Shown here in pieces: positions 10,657 through 18,962 of a DNA stretch of 64,000 nt. Under the pieces are notes generated by a model. That model worked only from the letters and a program-made list of their open reading frames with translations. It did not search any database and was not told the origin of the DNA. Both the position numbers and the translations under genes were made by a program. Each line of letters begins with the position of its first letter. Within the stretch, counting starts at the first letter, position 1. Source of the DNA: Ornithobacterium rhinotracheale DSM 15997 (GTDB lineage Bacteria; Bacteroidota; Bacteroidia; Flavobacteriales; Weeksellaceae); assembly GCF_000265465.1 (NCBI RefSeq), contig NC_018016.1, positions 124,001 to 188,000 on the forward strand, read 5' to 3'.

Positions 10657-11208
10657 TTATTCATATTTATCACCATTCAATTGAATAGCAGTTTTTGGTA
10701 ATTTTATTTCTTTGTATTTAAGTGCTGAAATAGATTTATCAACATCACCATGGTCAAAACCTTTATCCATAAATTCATCTATCAGTTTAAGTCCTTTTTG
10801 CGGAATTACTTTATAAATTCTCCAATACCAACCAGCTGCATTGTATCTCGCATAAACAAAAATTCTTTTAGATGGTTCATCAATGAAAACATAACCATAT
10901 AAATCAGATAATTCTTTTGAATAAATTAATTTTCCCGATTTTGTGGCTACAAAAAAATATGGTGATGGAGTACTGACAAATGCAAAAGCACATTCATCTC
11001 TAGGAATAACTAAATCTTTTATTCCATCAAAATTAACGTCGATTAGTCGCATTTTATTAAATAGAGGAGGACATTTATATTGAATTGAATCTTCAATATA
11101 GTTCATTTGTCCATTTTTTATTGTATACGGTATTAAGTCCTCAAAGATTTGTGCAGTTCCAAAATTAAAAGAAAAACACATTACAACTGATAATATAATT
11201 TTTTTCAT
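10657..11208 (-). CDS. Secreted protein of unknown function with an FG-GAP-like calcium motif
   Basis: A 183-residue protein with a cleavable Sec signal (MKKIILSVVMCFSFNFGTAQ). The motif VNFDGIKDLVIPRD resembles the D-x-N-x-D-G calcium loop found in FG-GAP/VCBS-type and XAC2610-like proteins, so a beta-propeller-like or beta-rich exported fold is plausible. No catalytic motif is visible. It is read toward secA and shares the strand with the similar-sized gene at 11363 and the remnant at 11226. Function unknown; it is probably periplasmic or surface exposed. Confidence 0.65.
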   Translation of the reverse strand: MKKIILSVVMCFSFNFGTAQIFEDLIPYTIKNGQMNYIEDSIQYKCPPLFNKMRLIDVNFDGIKDLVIPRDECAFAFVSTPSPYFFVATKSGKLIYSKELSDLYGYVFIDEPSKRIFVYARYNAAGWYWRIYKVIPQKGLKLIDEFMDKGFDHGDVDKSISALKYKEIKLPKTAIQLNGDKYE

Positions 11209-11225
11209 TTCATTATTTTTTTAAA

Positions 11226-11350
11226 TTACTTTTCTTCTTTAAAATTTGCACAATTCATTTCGTGAATTGCACTACAAAGTGTTATATCATATACATAGGA
11301 TAGGAACGATACCATACATAATGCTGTGGTAAATAGAGTTTTTTAATCAT
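11226..11350 (-). pseudogene. Decayed partial copy of the secreted protein at 11363-11686
   Basis: On the minus strand this stretch repeats the signal-peptide coding part of the next gene: both contain ACAGCATTATGTATGG and nearby matches. In the copy the ATG is out of frame with the matching reading frame, which carries LFTTALC and SFLSY, as in the intact gene, and reaches a stop at 11226 after an unrelated short tail. It looks like a truncated, frameshifted duplicate. Alternatively it could be a short leader of the gene at 11208. Confidence 0.4.
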
Positions 11351-11362
11351 AAAAAGTTTAAA

Positions 11363-11686
11363 TTACTTTCCAGAAATATAATGATTGATATTGTTATAAT
11401 ATCCTAAAATGTCACCTCTTGTACATAAATCTTTTTCTATGGGAGACAAGAAAAATAATTTATAAATAAGTGCATGCTGCTCATTCTCAAAAAAATCATC
11501 AATTAAAGAATCTCTTAAATGCAATAACTCATCACAATCAGTGATATTCTCATTCAAACGATTTTGAATAAATTTAATTTGTTTTTCAGTATAATATTTT
11601 CTGATTTCTTTTTTTGCTTCTTTGCTTTGTGAATATGATAAGAGCGATGCCATACATAATGCTGTAGTAAATAGAAATTTCTTCAT
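11363..11686 (-). CDS. Small secreted protein of unknown function
   Basis: A 107-residue protein with a Sec signal (MKKFLFTTALCMASLLSYSQ). The mature part is Lys/Glu-rich and helical, with two Cys residues (TDCDELL and DLCTRGD) that could form a disulfide in the periplasm. I do not recognise a domain. A truncated copy of its 5' end lies directly downstream at 11226-11350, so the gene has been locally duplicated. The base composition is AT-rich, like the surrounding intergenic DNA. Confidence 0.55.
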   Translation of the reverse strand: MKKFLFTTALCMASLLSYSQSKEAKKEIRKYYTEKQIKFIQNRLNENITDCDELLHLRDSLIDDFFENEQHALIYKLFFLSPIEKDLCTRGDILGYYNNINHYISGK

Positions 11687-12117
11687 AAATTAAAAAAATA
11701 AATTAACTATATTTAAAACAAAAACAAATTAAATGCCAAATATATATTAAATTGAAAGTTTTTGAAAAATTTTATCTTGAGAAAAAAAATATTAAAAGCA
11801 TTGGAATATAAGGAGTAAAAGATTTATAGAAAACCCAACCGCCAGCTACAAAACAAAAAATCATACAATCCTTTCAAAAAAGCCTATAATTTACATTATG
11901 TTAAATAATGTTTTTTGTAAAAGTAAGATATTATATTCTTTATTTCAAAAACATTTATGCTCTACATCACTCCTCAAATCATTTTAATTTAAATAATAAT
12001 ACACCTTAATTGGATTAAAACTAAAAATCATTCAAAAACATAATTTTCTTAAGCATTATGATAATACTCATACGAGATTTTATTTAAAAATCGTATTTTA
12101 GTAAAAAATATATAGAT
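11687..12117. other. AT-rich intergenic region
   Basis: 431 bases between divergent genes with no open frame of note on either strand. It must hold the promoters of both neighbours, but I see no perfect TAnnTTTG element and no strong hairpin. Confidence 0.5.
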
Positions 12118-13797
12118 ATGATAAAGAATCTTTTACTAGCCGGATGCTTAGGGCTTATGGCATCTTGCGCTACACAACAATCGTTGGGCAATTTGCAAAA
12201 CACAAAGGCAGACTACCCGATTGTTCCTGAGCCCAATGAAATTTTAATTAAAAATGGTGGCTTTGTTCTCAATAATAAAGTCAAAATTTTTGCGCCAAAA
12301 TCGCTCAATAAAGAAGCTGATTTCTTGAAAGATTATTTAAAAACAGCTGCTAATGTAAAATTGAGCATTGCCGAACCTAATCAAGCTAGCGGAATTCATT
12401 TGGTGATTGATCCTTCTGTAAAGGGCGAAGAGGCTTATACTTTAAGCATTAATGACTCGAATGTAAAAATTACCGCAAGCACTTCTACAGGAATTTTTTA
12501 CGGCATTCAATCATTGAGACAATTAGTTCATAATCAAAAAAATATAGAATATTTCCCAGCGGTAGAAATCAAAGACGCACCGCGTTTTGCATATCGCGGA
12601 ATGCACCTTGATGTTGGTCGCCACATGTTCCCAGTGGATTTCATCAAGAAATATATCGACCTTTTGGCTTTGCACAAAATGAATAAATTTCACTGGCATT
12701 TAACCGAAGACCAAGGTTGGAGATTAGAAATTAAAAAATATCCAAAGCTTACAGAAGTCGGAGCGTATCGTGCTGAAACTGCGATTAAAAAACATTTCCC
12801 TGGTTCTGGTTTAAAAGATGAAACATTTAAAGGAGATGGCAAAAAATACGGAGGTTTCTATACTCAAGATCAAGCAAGAGATATTGTAAAATATGCCGCA
12901 GATCGCCACATTACGGTGATTCCAGAAATCGATATGCCTGGGCACATGTTGGCTGCACTGGCTGCCTACCCTGAGTTAGGAAACGGAACTGGACCTTACG
13001 AAGTTGGGAAATGGTGGGGTGTTTTCCCTCAAATTCTAGCTCCGAAAGAAGAAACATTTAAATTCATAGAAGATGTTTTGACAGAGGTTATGGATATTTT
13101 CCCAAGCGAATACATCCACATCGGTGGTGATGAAGCTCCTAAAAAAGAATGGAAAGAAAGCAAACAGGCACAGGACTTAATCCTAAAATTAGGTTTAAAA
13201 GATGATACAGAGCCTAATAAATTCGACGGAAGAAAACACACCAAAGAGGAAAAGCTACAAAGTTATTTCATCAATCGTGTTGAGAAATTTGTAAACTCTA
13301 AAGGTCGACAAATCATCGGTTGGGACGAAATCCTAGAAGGTGGACTTGCTCCAAACGCTACTGTGATGAGCTGGCGTGGCGAAGAGGGCGGAATCGCAGC
13401 GGCAAAACAAAATCACAAAGTGATTATGACTCCTGGTGATTATGTATATTTTGACCACTACCAAACTGAAAAAGACAGAGATACACAAACTCCATTTGCG
13501 ATTTGTTGTTTAACGACTGTGGAAGAAGTTTACTCATACAATCCTCAGCCTAAGGAGCTTACAGAAGAGCAGAAAAAATATATTTGGGGAGCGCAAGCCA
13601 ATGTGTGGACAGAGTATATCCCAACTTCTGCACAAGTAGAATACATGGCGGTACCTCGCATGGGAGCACTTTCAGAAGTAGTTTGGACTCAGCCAGATAA
13701 AAAAGATTATAACGACTTTAAACAAAGAATGCAATCGTTGAAAAAGTTGTATGATCAAATGAATGTAAATTACGAGAAAACCTTTTTTCAACAATAA
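12118..13797 (+). CDS. Beta-N-acetylhexosaminidase, GH20 lipoprotein
   Basis: A glycoside hydrolase that removes terminal GlcNAc or GalNAc from glycoconjugates by substrate-assisted catalysis. The N-terminal lipobox is LMASCAT, so the enzyme is a surface or periplasmic lipoprotein. A GH20b-like N-terminal domain (about residues 35-155) precedes the TIM barrel, which starts at RFAYRGMHLDVGRH. The catalytic pair is D338-E339 in HIGGDEAPK. KFHWHLTEDQGWRLEI and the Trp-rich end (ANVWTEYI) are typical substrate-site elements. At 559 residues it lacks the extra C-terminal modules of longer Bacteroidetes homologues. Likely role is harvest of host or peptidoglycan amino sugars. Confidence 0.93.
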   Translation: MIKNLLLAGCLGLMASCATQQSLGNLQNTKADYPIVPEPNEILIKNGGFVLNNKVKIFAPKSLNKEADFLKDYLKTAANVKLSIAEPNQASGIHLVIDPSVKGEEAYTLSINDSNVKITASTSTGIFYGIQSLRQLVHNQKNIEYFPAVEIKDAPRFAYRGMHLDVGRHMFPVDFIKKYIDLLALHKMNKFHWHLTEDQGWRLEIKKYPKLTEVGAYRAETAIKKHFPGSGLKDETFKGDGKKYGGFYTQDQARDIVKYAADRHITVIPEIDMPGHMLAALAAYPELGNGTGPYEVGKWWGVFPQILAPKEETFKFIEDVLTEVMDIFPSEYIHIGGDEAPKKEWKESKQAQDLILKLGLKDDTEPNKFDGRKHTKEEKLQSYFINRVEKFVNSKGRQIIGWDEILEGGLAPNATVMSWRGEEGGIAAAKQNHKVIMTPGDYVYFDHYQTEKDRDTQTPFAICCLTTVEEVYSYNPQPKELTEEQKKYIWGAQANVWTEYIPTSAQVEYMAVPRMGALSEVVWTQPDKKDYNDFKQRMQSLKKLYDQMNVNYEKTFFQQ

Positions 13798-13816
13798 ATA
13801 ACACAACCTTAAAAAG

Positions 13817-13848
13817 AAACTCGGGAATTAATTTTTCCGAGTTTTTTT
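13817..13848. terminator. Terminator shared by GH20 gene and the convergent methyltransferase gene
   Basis: AAACTCGG and CCGAGTTT form a stem around an AT-rich centre, followed by a T run. The T run overlaps the stop codon of the minus-strand gene at 13847. Confidence 0.75.
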
Positions 13849-14342
13849 ATACCCATTCGTGAAGTAGCATGCCCGTTGCCACCGCCACATTGAGCGAAGT
13901 GTTTTTTCCATACATAGTTAAATGCACATGCGTATCGCATAATTTCAACGCCTCCTCTTCTACTCCATTTTTCTCATTTCCTACAATGATGGCGCAAGGA
14001 AATTTGGGGCTAAATGTTGTACAATCTATACTTTGCGAAGTTTTTTCTAAAGCAAAAATGCTAATTCTGATTTTTCAATGATTGAATAACGGGTATTATT
14101 TCCGTAGAAAATTCTATAGAAATATATTTTTCTGTACTGCGAGTTAGACGTTTTATTTTGGGCGTAAGCTCTGAAAATTGCTCAGAAATCACAAATATTT
14201 TTTGCACACCCATGGCTTCTGCCGTGCGAATGATAAGCCCTATATTTTGGGGAGATTGCACATGATTTAAAACCAAAACAATAGATTTCCCGTGCGAATC
14301 GTTGGTGATTTGGTGATGTGCAAGTTGTAATTCTTCAGTCAT
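13847..14342 (-). pseudogene. SpoU/TrmH-family RNA 2'-O-methyltransferase, frameshifted
   Basis: The N-terminal 93 residues (14061-14342) hold motif 1 of SpoU methyltransferases (LVLNHVQSPQNIGLIIRTAE) and stop at LKNQN. The remaining catalytic half continues in the +1 frame down to 13847: it contains IVGNEKNGV (motif 2) and SLNVAVATGMLLHEW (motif 3, SAM-binding knot). Neither half would work alone. A two-base loss or one-base gain near 14066-14075 explains it; restoring two bases would give a continuous protein of about 165 residues. The ATG lies 2 bases after the dnaX stop, so it would be co-transcribed with dnaX. Genuine decay or assembly error cannot be told apart here. Confidence 0.8.
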
Positions 14343-14344
14343 TT

Positions 14345-16059
14345 TTAATCAGGCATATTGTCGATATCGAGCAAAAATTTCTGGTGTAAAACCTCAATCA
14401 GCGGATTTTCTTTTACCATATCATTAAAGACATCTCGGCGAGTTTTGATATGCATTTCTTGTGGCACATCATCAATCACTTTTTTGTTTATGTTTACATA
14501 ATAATTATTTAGCGATTGTCTTAATTCATTGATGAGCTCATCTCTCACATTTTCAAACTTCACCGCCATGGTTTCAGAATAGAAACTCAACGAAATATTT
14601 TCTTGATTCTCTATCTTCCATTGTGCCATTTTTATGATGTTATACAGCGACTCATCTTTACTTTCAAGCTTAGTTAAATAATTATTCCAGAAAGTTTCAA
14701 ACTGAGTTTCAGAAAATTCATCTTTTGGCAAACCTTTATTTTCCTCCGTTAAAACTACTTTTTTAGCTTCTTCGAGTTCGCGTTCTTTCTCCTCTATTTT
14801 TTGGAGTTCTGCTTTAATCCCAAACACCGCATTTTTTGGTCTTGCCGAAATGATCGGCTTTTTATCCGTATTGGGTAAAGATTGAGCCGTTTGTTTTTCA
14901 ACTTTAGGTTTAGGTGTATTTTCGGCAGGTTTAGTACTTAAATTACTAAAGAAAGCCGAAGCTAAGATTTTAAACTTTTTTTTTTAAGTTCGCCATCAGG
15001 CGTAGTGAGCGAGCATAATTGCATCAACGCAATTTCCACCGTAAGTCTTTGGTTTTTACTAGCTCTATAATTAATGTCAGCCTGATTGCAAATCTCAATA
15101 GCATCGATTAAAAATTTAGGAGTGCACTTTTGCGCTTGTTCCAAATATTTATTTTTGGTGTTTTCGCCCACATCTAGCAAATTAATCGTTTGCGGATTTT
15201 GCGCCACGAGCAAATCTCTAAAATGCCCACCCAAACCAGAAACAAACATTTGCGCATCAAAACCTTTCTTTAAAATATCATCTAAAAGGTTCAGAGCCTC
15301 AGGAATTTGATTGCCTAAACACGCATCGGTTACTTGAAAATAAAAATCATAATCAAGCACATTGAGCGTTTCGGCAACGCCTTTTAGCGTTAAATTTCCT
15401 TGCCCAAAAGTAACTAATCTATCAAAGATTGAAAGCGCATCACGCAAAGCACCATCGGCTTTTTGAGCGATTAAGTGCAGTGCATCATCTTCATAAGTTA
15501 CGCCTTCTTTTTCAGCAATTTTTTGCAAGTGATTTTTAATGTCTGAAATTTGAATTCTTTTAAAATCAAAAATCTGACAGCGAGACAAAATCGTAGGAAT
15601 GATTTTGTGTTTTTCGGTAGTTGCCAAAATAAAAATGGCGTGTGCAGGTGGCTCCTCCAAAGTCTTTAAAAAAGCATTAAAGGCCGCATTAGAGAGCATA
15701 TGCACCTCATCTATGATATAGACTTTGTACTTGCCCGTTTGCGGTGGAAATCGCACTTGATCCACCAGCCCACGAATGTCGTCTACCGAGTTGTTTGACG
15801 CAGCATCGAGCTCAAAAATATTGAAAGCAAAATCGTTTCCTTCTGCATTCTCATCAGCATTTTCTTCGTTAATTCTGCGAGCCAAAATACGAGCACATGT
15901 AGTTTTCCCTACCCCGCGCGGACCACAAAAAAGCAACGCCTGTGGCAAATGCTCAGACGCAATGGCATGCTCAAGCGTGGTGGCAATCGCCTCCTGCCCT
16001 ACAACTTCTTCGAAGTTTTGCGGACGGTATTTCCTAGCTGAAACTACATAGTTACTCAT
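14345..16059 (-). CDS. dnaX: DNA polymerase III tau subunit, full-length form made by -1 slippage
   Basis: The long product joins the clamp-loader ATPase (read in frame 0 from ATG 16059) to a C-terminal region read in the -1 frame from the A10 tract at 14976-14985 down to 14345, about 571 residues. The C-terminal part is a Pro/Lys-rich linker, then a coiled-coil stretch (ELQKIEEKERELEEAKK) and a helical domain like the polymerase-binding end of tau. It has no start codon of its own other than a GTG inside the linker. The -1 frame has a TAA directly before the A tract, so the slip must occur within the tract. The combined length fits tau of Flavobacteriia. Confidence 0.75.
14962..16059 (-). 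CDS. dnaX: DNA polymerase III gamma-like subunit (in-frame short form)
   Basis: The clamp-loader ATPase that loads the sliding clamp at primer ends. Reading in frame 0 gives 365 residues: Walker A at LLFCGPRGVGKTTCARI, Walker B with DEVHMLS, the sensor SRC motif in ILSRCQIFDF, and domain III to about LCSLTTPDGELKKKSLKS, then TAG at 14962. The four zinc-binding cysteines of many DnaX proteins between the Walker motifs are missing here (only a short NEENADENAEGNDF loop). The form ends where gamma ends in other bacteria, so it should be a working clamp-loader subunit without the polymerase-binding tail. Confidence 0.88.
   Translation of the reverse strand: MSNYVVSARKYRPQNFEEVVGQEAIATTLEHAIASEHLPQALLFCGPRGVGKTTCARILARRINEENADENAEGNDFAFNIFELDAASNNSVDDIRGLVDQVRFPPQTGKYKVYIIDEVHMLSNAAFNAFLKTLEEPPAHAIFILATTEKHKIIPTILSRCQIFDFKRIQISDIKNHLQKIAEKEGVTYEDDALHLIAQKADGALRDALSIFDRLVTFGQGNLTLKGVAETLNVLDYDFYFQVTDACLGNQIPEALNLLDDILKKGFDAQMFVSGLGGHFRDLLVAQNPQTINLLDVGENTKNKYLEQAQKCTPKFLIDAIEICNQADINYRASKNQRLTVEIALMQLCSLTTPDGELKKKSLKS
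14976..14985 (-). promoter_or_regulatory. A10 slippery tract in dnaX
   Basis: Ten consecutive A on the coding strand in the context CTT AAA AAA AAA AGT. A -1 slip on A AAA AAA leads into the open C-terminal frame. The frame-0 stop follows 11 bases after the tract. A C(UUCG)G tetraloop mini-hairpin (AGCTTCGGCT) lies shortly downstream. Either ribosomal or RNA-polymerase slippage could act here. Confidence 0.6.
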
Positions 16060-16067
16060 GGTATGAG

Positions 16068-16075
16068 CAAAGATA
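16068..16075 (-). promoter_or_regulatory. -7 element upstream of dnaX
   Basis: TATCTTTG on the minus strand, 8 bases before the dnaX ATG, fits TAnnTTTG. This would give a very short leader. No good -33 element is visible. Confidence 0.35.
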
Positions 16076-16126
16076 GGTTTTTTATTTTAATTTTGAAAAA
16101 AGAATTATTTGATAAAGGTTTTGGAA

Positions 16127-16192
16127 ATTCCGAATCATGTTCGGAATGACATCACAGAGCGACATTCACCGCTATGTCACCTTGAACTTGAT
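16127..16192. repeat. 66-bp direct repeat, left of methylase cassette
   Basis: Matches 18833-18898 with 4 mismatches over 66 bases. It includes the palindrome ATTCCGAA-N5-TTCGGAAT and the start of a second palindrome (CCTTGAACTTGAT), where similarity ends at the methylase stop codon. Confidence 0.85.
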
Positions 16193-17094
16193 CATACCGT
16201 TTTTTTGTAAATAATATCAAGTGTTTCTTTAGCTTTTTTAAATCTAAGAGGATCATAATCTTTTATCTCTGGTTGAATTATGTTATTACTGAAGAATAAT
16301 ACCTCTTTTCCTACTCGACTTTGATAAGCTGTATGTTTGAATGAAAACTCTTTGGTAGAACAATCAGAATATAACTTTTTTATTTCAGAAACATTATCAT
16401 AAGAAACAATCCATTTTATATTTCTTATAGATTTTATTTTATCACTTACTAGTTTGTGATTTTTATCTTCATAATGATTCATATAGAGTGTACTAGCCTT
16501 TAAATAATATGGTGGATCAAAATAAAATATTATGTTATCTTTATTTGCCTCTTCTTGTATTATATCAATTAACTCATTAGCATCTTTATTATAGAGTCTT
16601 ATATTTTTTTTATATTTGGCAATAAGTTTTATTCTTTTGATAAGTTCTAATTTATTAAATCTACAATCCATAAGATAATTGCCTTTTTGCTCAACCCCAC
16701 CTATTACACCCGCATTTATTATTCCTGAACGATTAGTTCTGTTAAGATAGAATGTAGAGAAACCTAAATCAAGTAAATTTGCTTCATCTTTTTTTAACTG
16801 AATTTTTTTTTGCTTTCGCCATTCGTCTATATTCAATTGAGCATTTTCAATTTTTTCACATAGTTGTTTTGTTTTATTCAATACACAATACCAAAAAGCA
16901 TAGATAGACCTATCTTTGTCATTAATCGTAACTTGCTTTACATAACCTTCGATTAATAAAAATAAAGCAACAGAAGCCCCACCTGAGTATGGTTCTACAT
17001 AATGACCATTTATATTATTATCAATACAAATTTTTGCAATAAATGCAGAAAGTTTATTTTTTCCGCCTGGGTATCTCAATGGTGAATAAAACAT
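16192..17094 (-). CDS. DNA adenine-N6 methyltransferase, D12 (Dam/DpnM) class
   Basis: Transfers a methyl group from SAM to adenine in a short DNA site. The motif order is alpha class: PLRYPGGKNKL at residues 5-15 (motif X), YVEPYSGGASVAL at 32-44 (motif I, SAM site) and DPPY at 193-196 (catalytic motif IV). The 300-residue length is complete. It lies 4 bases after the ParB-like gene, so the two form an operon. The coding DNA is very AT-rich compared with dnaX and the DUF445 gene on each side, and direct repeats flank the pair, pointing to acquisition by transfer. Members of this class often methylate GATC, but the site cannot be read from sequence. Confidence 0.9.
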   Translation of the reverse strand: MFYSPLRYPGGKNKLSAFIAKICIDNNINGHYVEPYSGGASVALFLLIEGYVKQVTINDKDRSIYAFWYCVLNKTKQLCEKIENAQLNIDEWRKQKKIQLKKDEANLLDLGFSTFYLNRTNRSGIINAGVIGGVEQKGNYLMDCRFNKLELIKRIKLIAKYKKNIRLYNKDANELIDIIQEEANKDNIIFYFDPPYYLKASTLYMNHYEDKNHKLVSDKIKSIRNIKWIVSYDNVSEIKKLYSDCSTKEFSFKHTAYQSRVGKEVLFFSNNIIQPEIKDYDPLRFKKAKETLDIIYKKTV

Positions 17095-17098
17095 AAAA

Positions 17099-18664
17099 TT
17101 ATTTTTCAGTATACAGATTATTACTTAATATGATAAATAAAGGTTCCAAATGTGCCCAAGCTCTTTTATTGTGCTCTAAATCAATCATTGTTTCTAAATT
17201 ATGAACTGCTAAGTCTAAACCATCTTTTATTAGGTCAATGTAATGCTTTAAATTTTTTAATTGATTTATATCAAGTTCATTTTTTAATTCATTATTCTTT
17301 ACATAGTCAAGCATTACTTTAAGAGTTGCATTTGAATAATCCTTGTTACGATTAAATCGCAGAATATTCATAATATCTTCTGATTCAACTTCTCCTTGAA
17401 TAGAATATTTATTTTTTAAATATTCTATTAATTGTGTAACTTTTTTCAAATTATTTTTTTTATTTTCTTCATTCGTTTTTAAACTTAAATCTTCAAATAA
17501 ATTTTTCTCTTTTAAATAAAAATACAAAGATTGTTCTAAATAAGTTCTCAGTAAAACAGCGAAAGAATATTTTTTATCAAGTGGCAACTGTTTTAATTCT
17601 TCAAATAAATTATCAAGTTTTTGGTTTCCAAAAATTATTTTACAATTTAAAGGTATAATTCTCTCCTGATAAGAATTTCTACGATTAGTTCTTTTTGTTC
17701 TATGAGTAACATTATTTTTCTTTTCTTCTAAATCAGATTTTTTTTTAGACGATTGCCCTTTCGATTTTTCTGATGTAGGTGTTACTGAAAAATCAAATTT
17801 AGGATCACCAAATAATTTGGAAATAAATTGTTTCTTGTCTTCTTCTTTATTAAAGTCTCTCGAAAATCTCTCAGCATCAATTAAAATTTTAAAAACTTCT
17901 AAAAGTCTTATTTCAAATTCTTCTTGAGGCAAACCTATAATTAATTCTCCTGTTTCAATATCAAACTCAATACCTAAAAATTCTCTTGCAGGCTCGTATG
18001 AATAAAATCTTTCTAAATTAGTAAACTCGAAATCAGCCACGTCAATTATTAAGCCTTCTTCTTTCTCTAAAATTTCTTTACCTTCAAAAAATAAATTATA
18101 GGCTCTTAGCGGTTTTAAAATTTTAGATTTTTTTTCATTCAATACATCACAAATATCTTCAATAGACAAACCATCTTCATAATACATTTCTGCAACAAAA
18201 GAATATTGATTTCCTGTTTTCCATTTTTTCAAGGTCTCACCATTGTGTCTAGTGTAAATTATCGGATTTGCCAATAAACGATTAGGCGCTATGTAACATT
18301 TTAATTTTTTATTTACAGGAAAATTATTACGAATAATATTATCACGTAATGTTTTTGCCTTAGCTGCTGGAAGATATTTCTCAGGTTCCTGTAATAACTT
18401 TAATGCCGCTGTTCGCCTATTACCTTCGAGAACTATTTTTTTATTATTTTCAATACATATAATAGGCTCTTCACCAATAAAATACCCTTCTTCTGATATT
18501 TTTTTAGCTAACTCATAGACATTCTCATTATTAATCAAAAATTTTAATATTTGAGTTTGATTTAACGCAGTATCTCTATGTTTTATTCTAGGATTATTTA
18601 AATCTAATTGTAAAGTTTTTAAGCTATATTCAAATGTTTCCCAAGAAGAATAATCTATATACAT
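17099..18664 (-). CDS. ParB/Srx-domain protein with long C-terminal region, partner of the adenine methylase
   Basis: The N-terminal part (about 30-130) is a ParB/sulfiredoxin-like domain: a helix ending in EEGYFIGEEPIICIE, then VLEGNRRTAALKLL with the phosphate-binding GNRRTAA at 81-87. Residues 165-200 (EDGLSIEDICDVLNEKKS) look like a helix-turn-helix. A highly charged linker (about 300-345) joins a second helical domain of roughly 170 residues that I do not recognise. Such domains occur in plasmid partition, in CTP-dependent DNA clamps and in nucleases of restriction-like loci. Pairing with a methylase and no parA suggests a modification or defence role, which is inference. Confidence 0.7.
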   Translation of the reverse strand: MYIDYSSWETFEYSLKTLQLDLNNPRIKHRDTALNQTQILKFLINNENVYELAKKISEEGYFIGEEPIICIENNKKIVLEGNRRTAALKLLQEPEKYLPAAKAKTLRDNIIRNNFPVNKKLKCYIAPNRLLANPIIYTRHNGETLKKWKTGNQYSFVAEMYYEDGLSIEDICDVLNEKKSKILKPLRAYNLFFEGKEILEKEEGLIIDVADFEFTNLERFYSYEPAREFLGIEFDIETGELIIGLPQEEFEIRLLEVFKILIDAERFSRDFNKEEDKKQFISKLFGDPKFDFSVTPTSEKSKGQSSKKKSDLEEKKNNVTHRTKRTNRRNSYQERIIPLNCKIIFGNQKLDNLFEELKQLPLDKKYSFAVLLRTYLEQSLYFYLKEKNLFEDLSLKTNEENKKNNLKKVTQLIEYLKNKYSIQGEVESEDIMNILRFNRNKDYSNATLKVMLDYVKNNELKNELDINQLKNLKHYIDLIKDGLDLAVHNLETMIDLEHNKRAWAHLEPLFIILSNNLYTEK

Positions 18665-18832
18665 AATAAAAATAAATTAATTTCAAATATTGGACTTGTC
18701 AACAAATATATAAAATTCTTGGCCACAAAAATTGTTTTATTAATTTTTTATTTTAAATCCCTAAAGCCAAATTTCGTTTATTTTACTCGTAATTTAGTTT
18801 GTGAAAAATATGCCAAATTCCGATTTTAAAAG

Positions 18833-18958
18833 ATTCCGAATCAAGTTTGGAATGACATCACAGAACAACATTCACCGCTATGTCACCTTGAACTTGATTC
18901 AAGGTCTAAATAAAGCAATAAGATTCTGAAATAAATTCAGAATATGAATAAAAATCTT
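18833..18958. repeat. Dispersed palindromic repeat, right of methylase cassette
   Basis: The first 66 bases match the left copy at 16127. The rest (CCTTGAACTTGATTCAAGG hairpin, then CTAAATAAAGCAA, then ATTCTGAA/TTCAGAAT) matches the copy at 22781-22915. It fills most of the 298-base gap between the ParB-like gene and the DUF445 gene. Confidence 0.85.
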
Positions 18959-18962
18959 TTTT

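Noticed and set aside
13869-14081. 70-codon plus-strand frame between GH20 and dnaX
   Set aside because: It is antisense to the C-terminal half of the frameshifted SpoU gene, which has the recognisable motifs.
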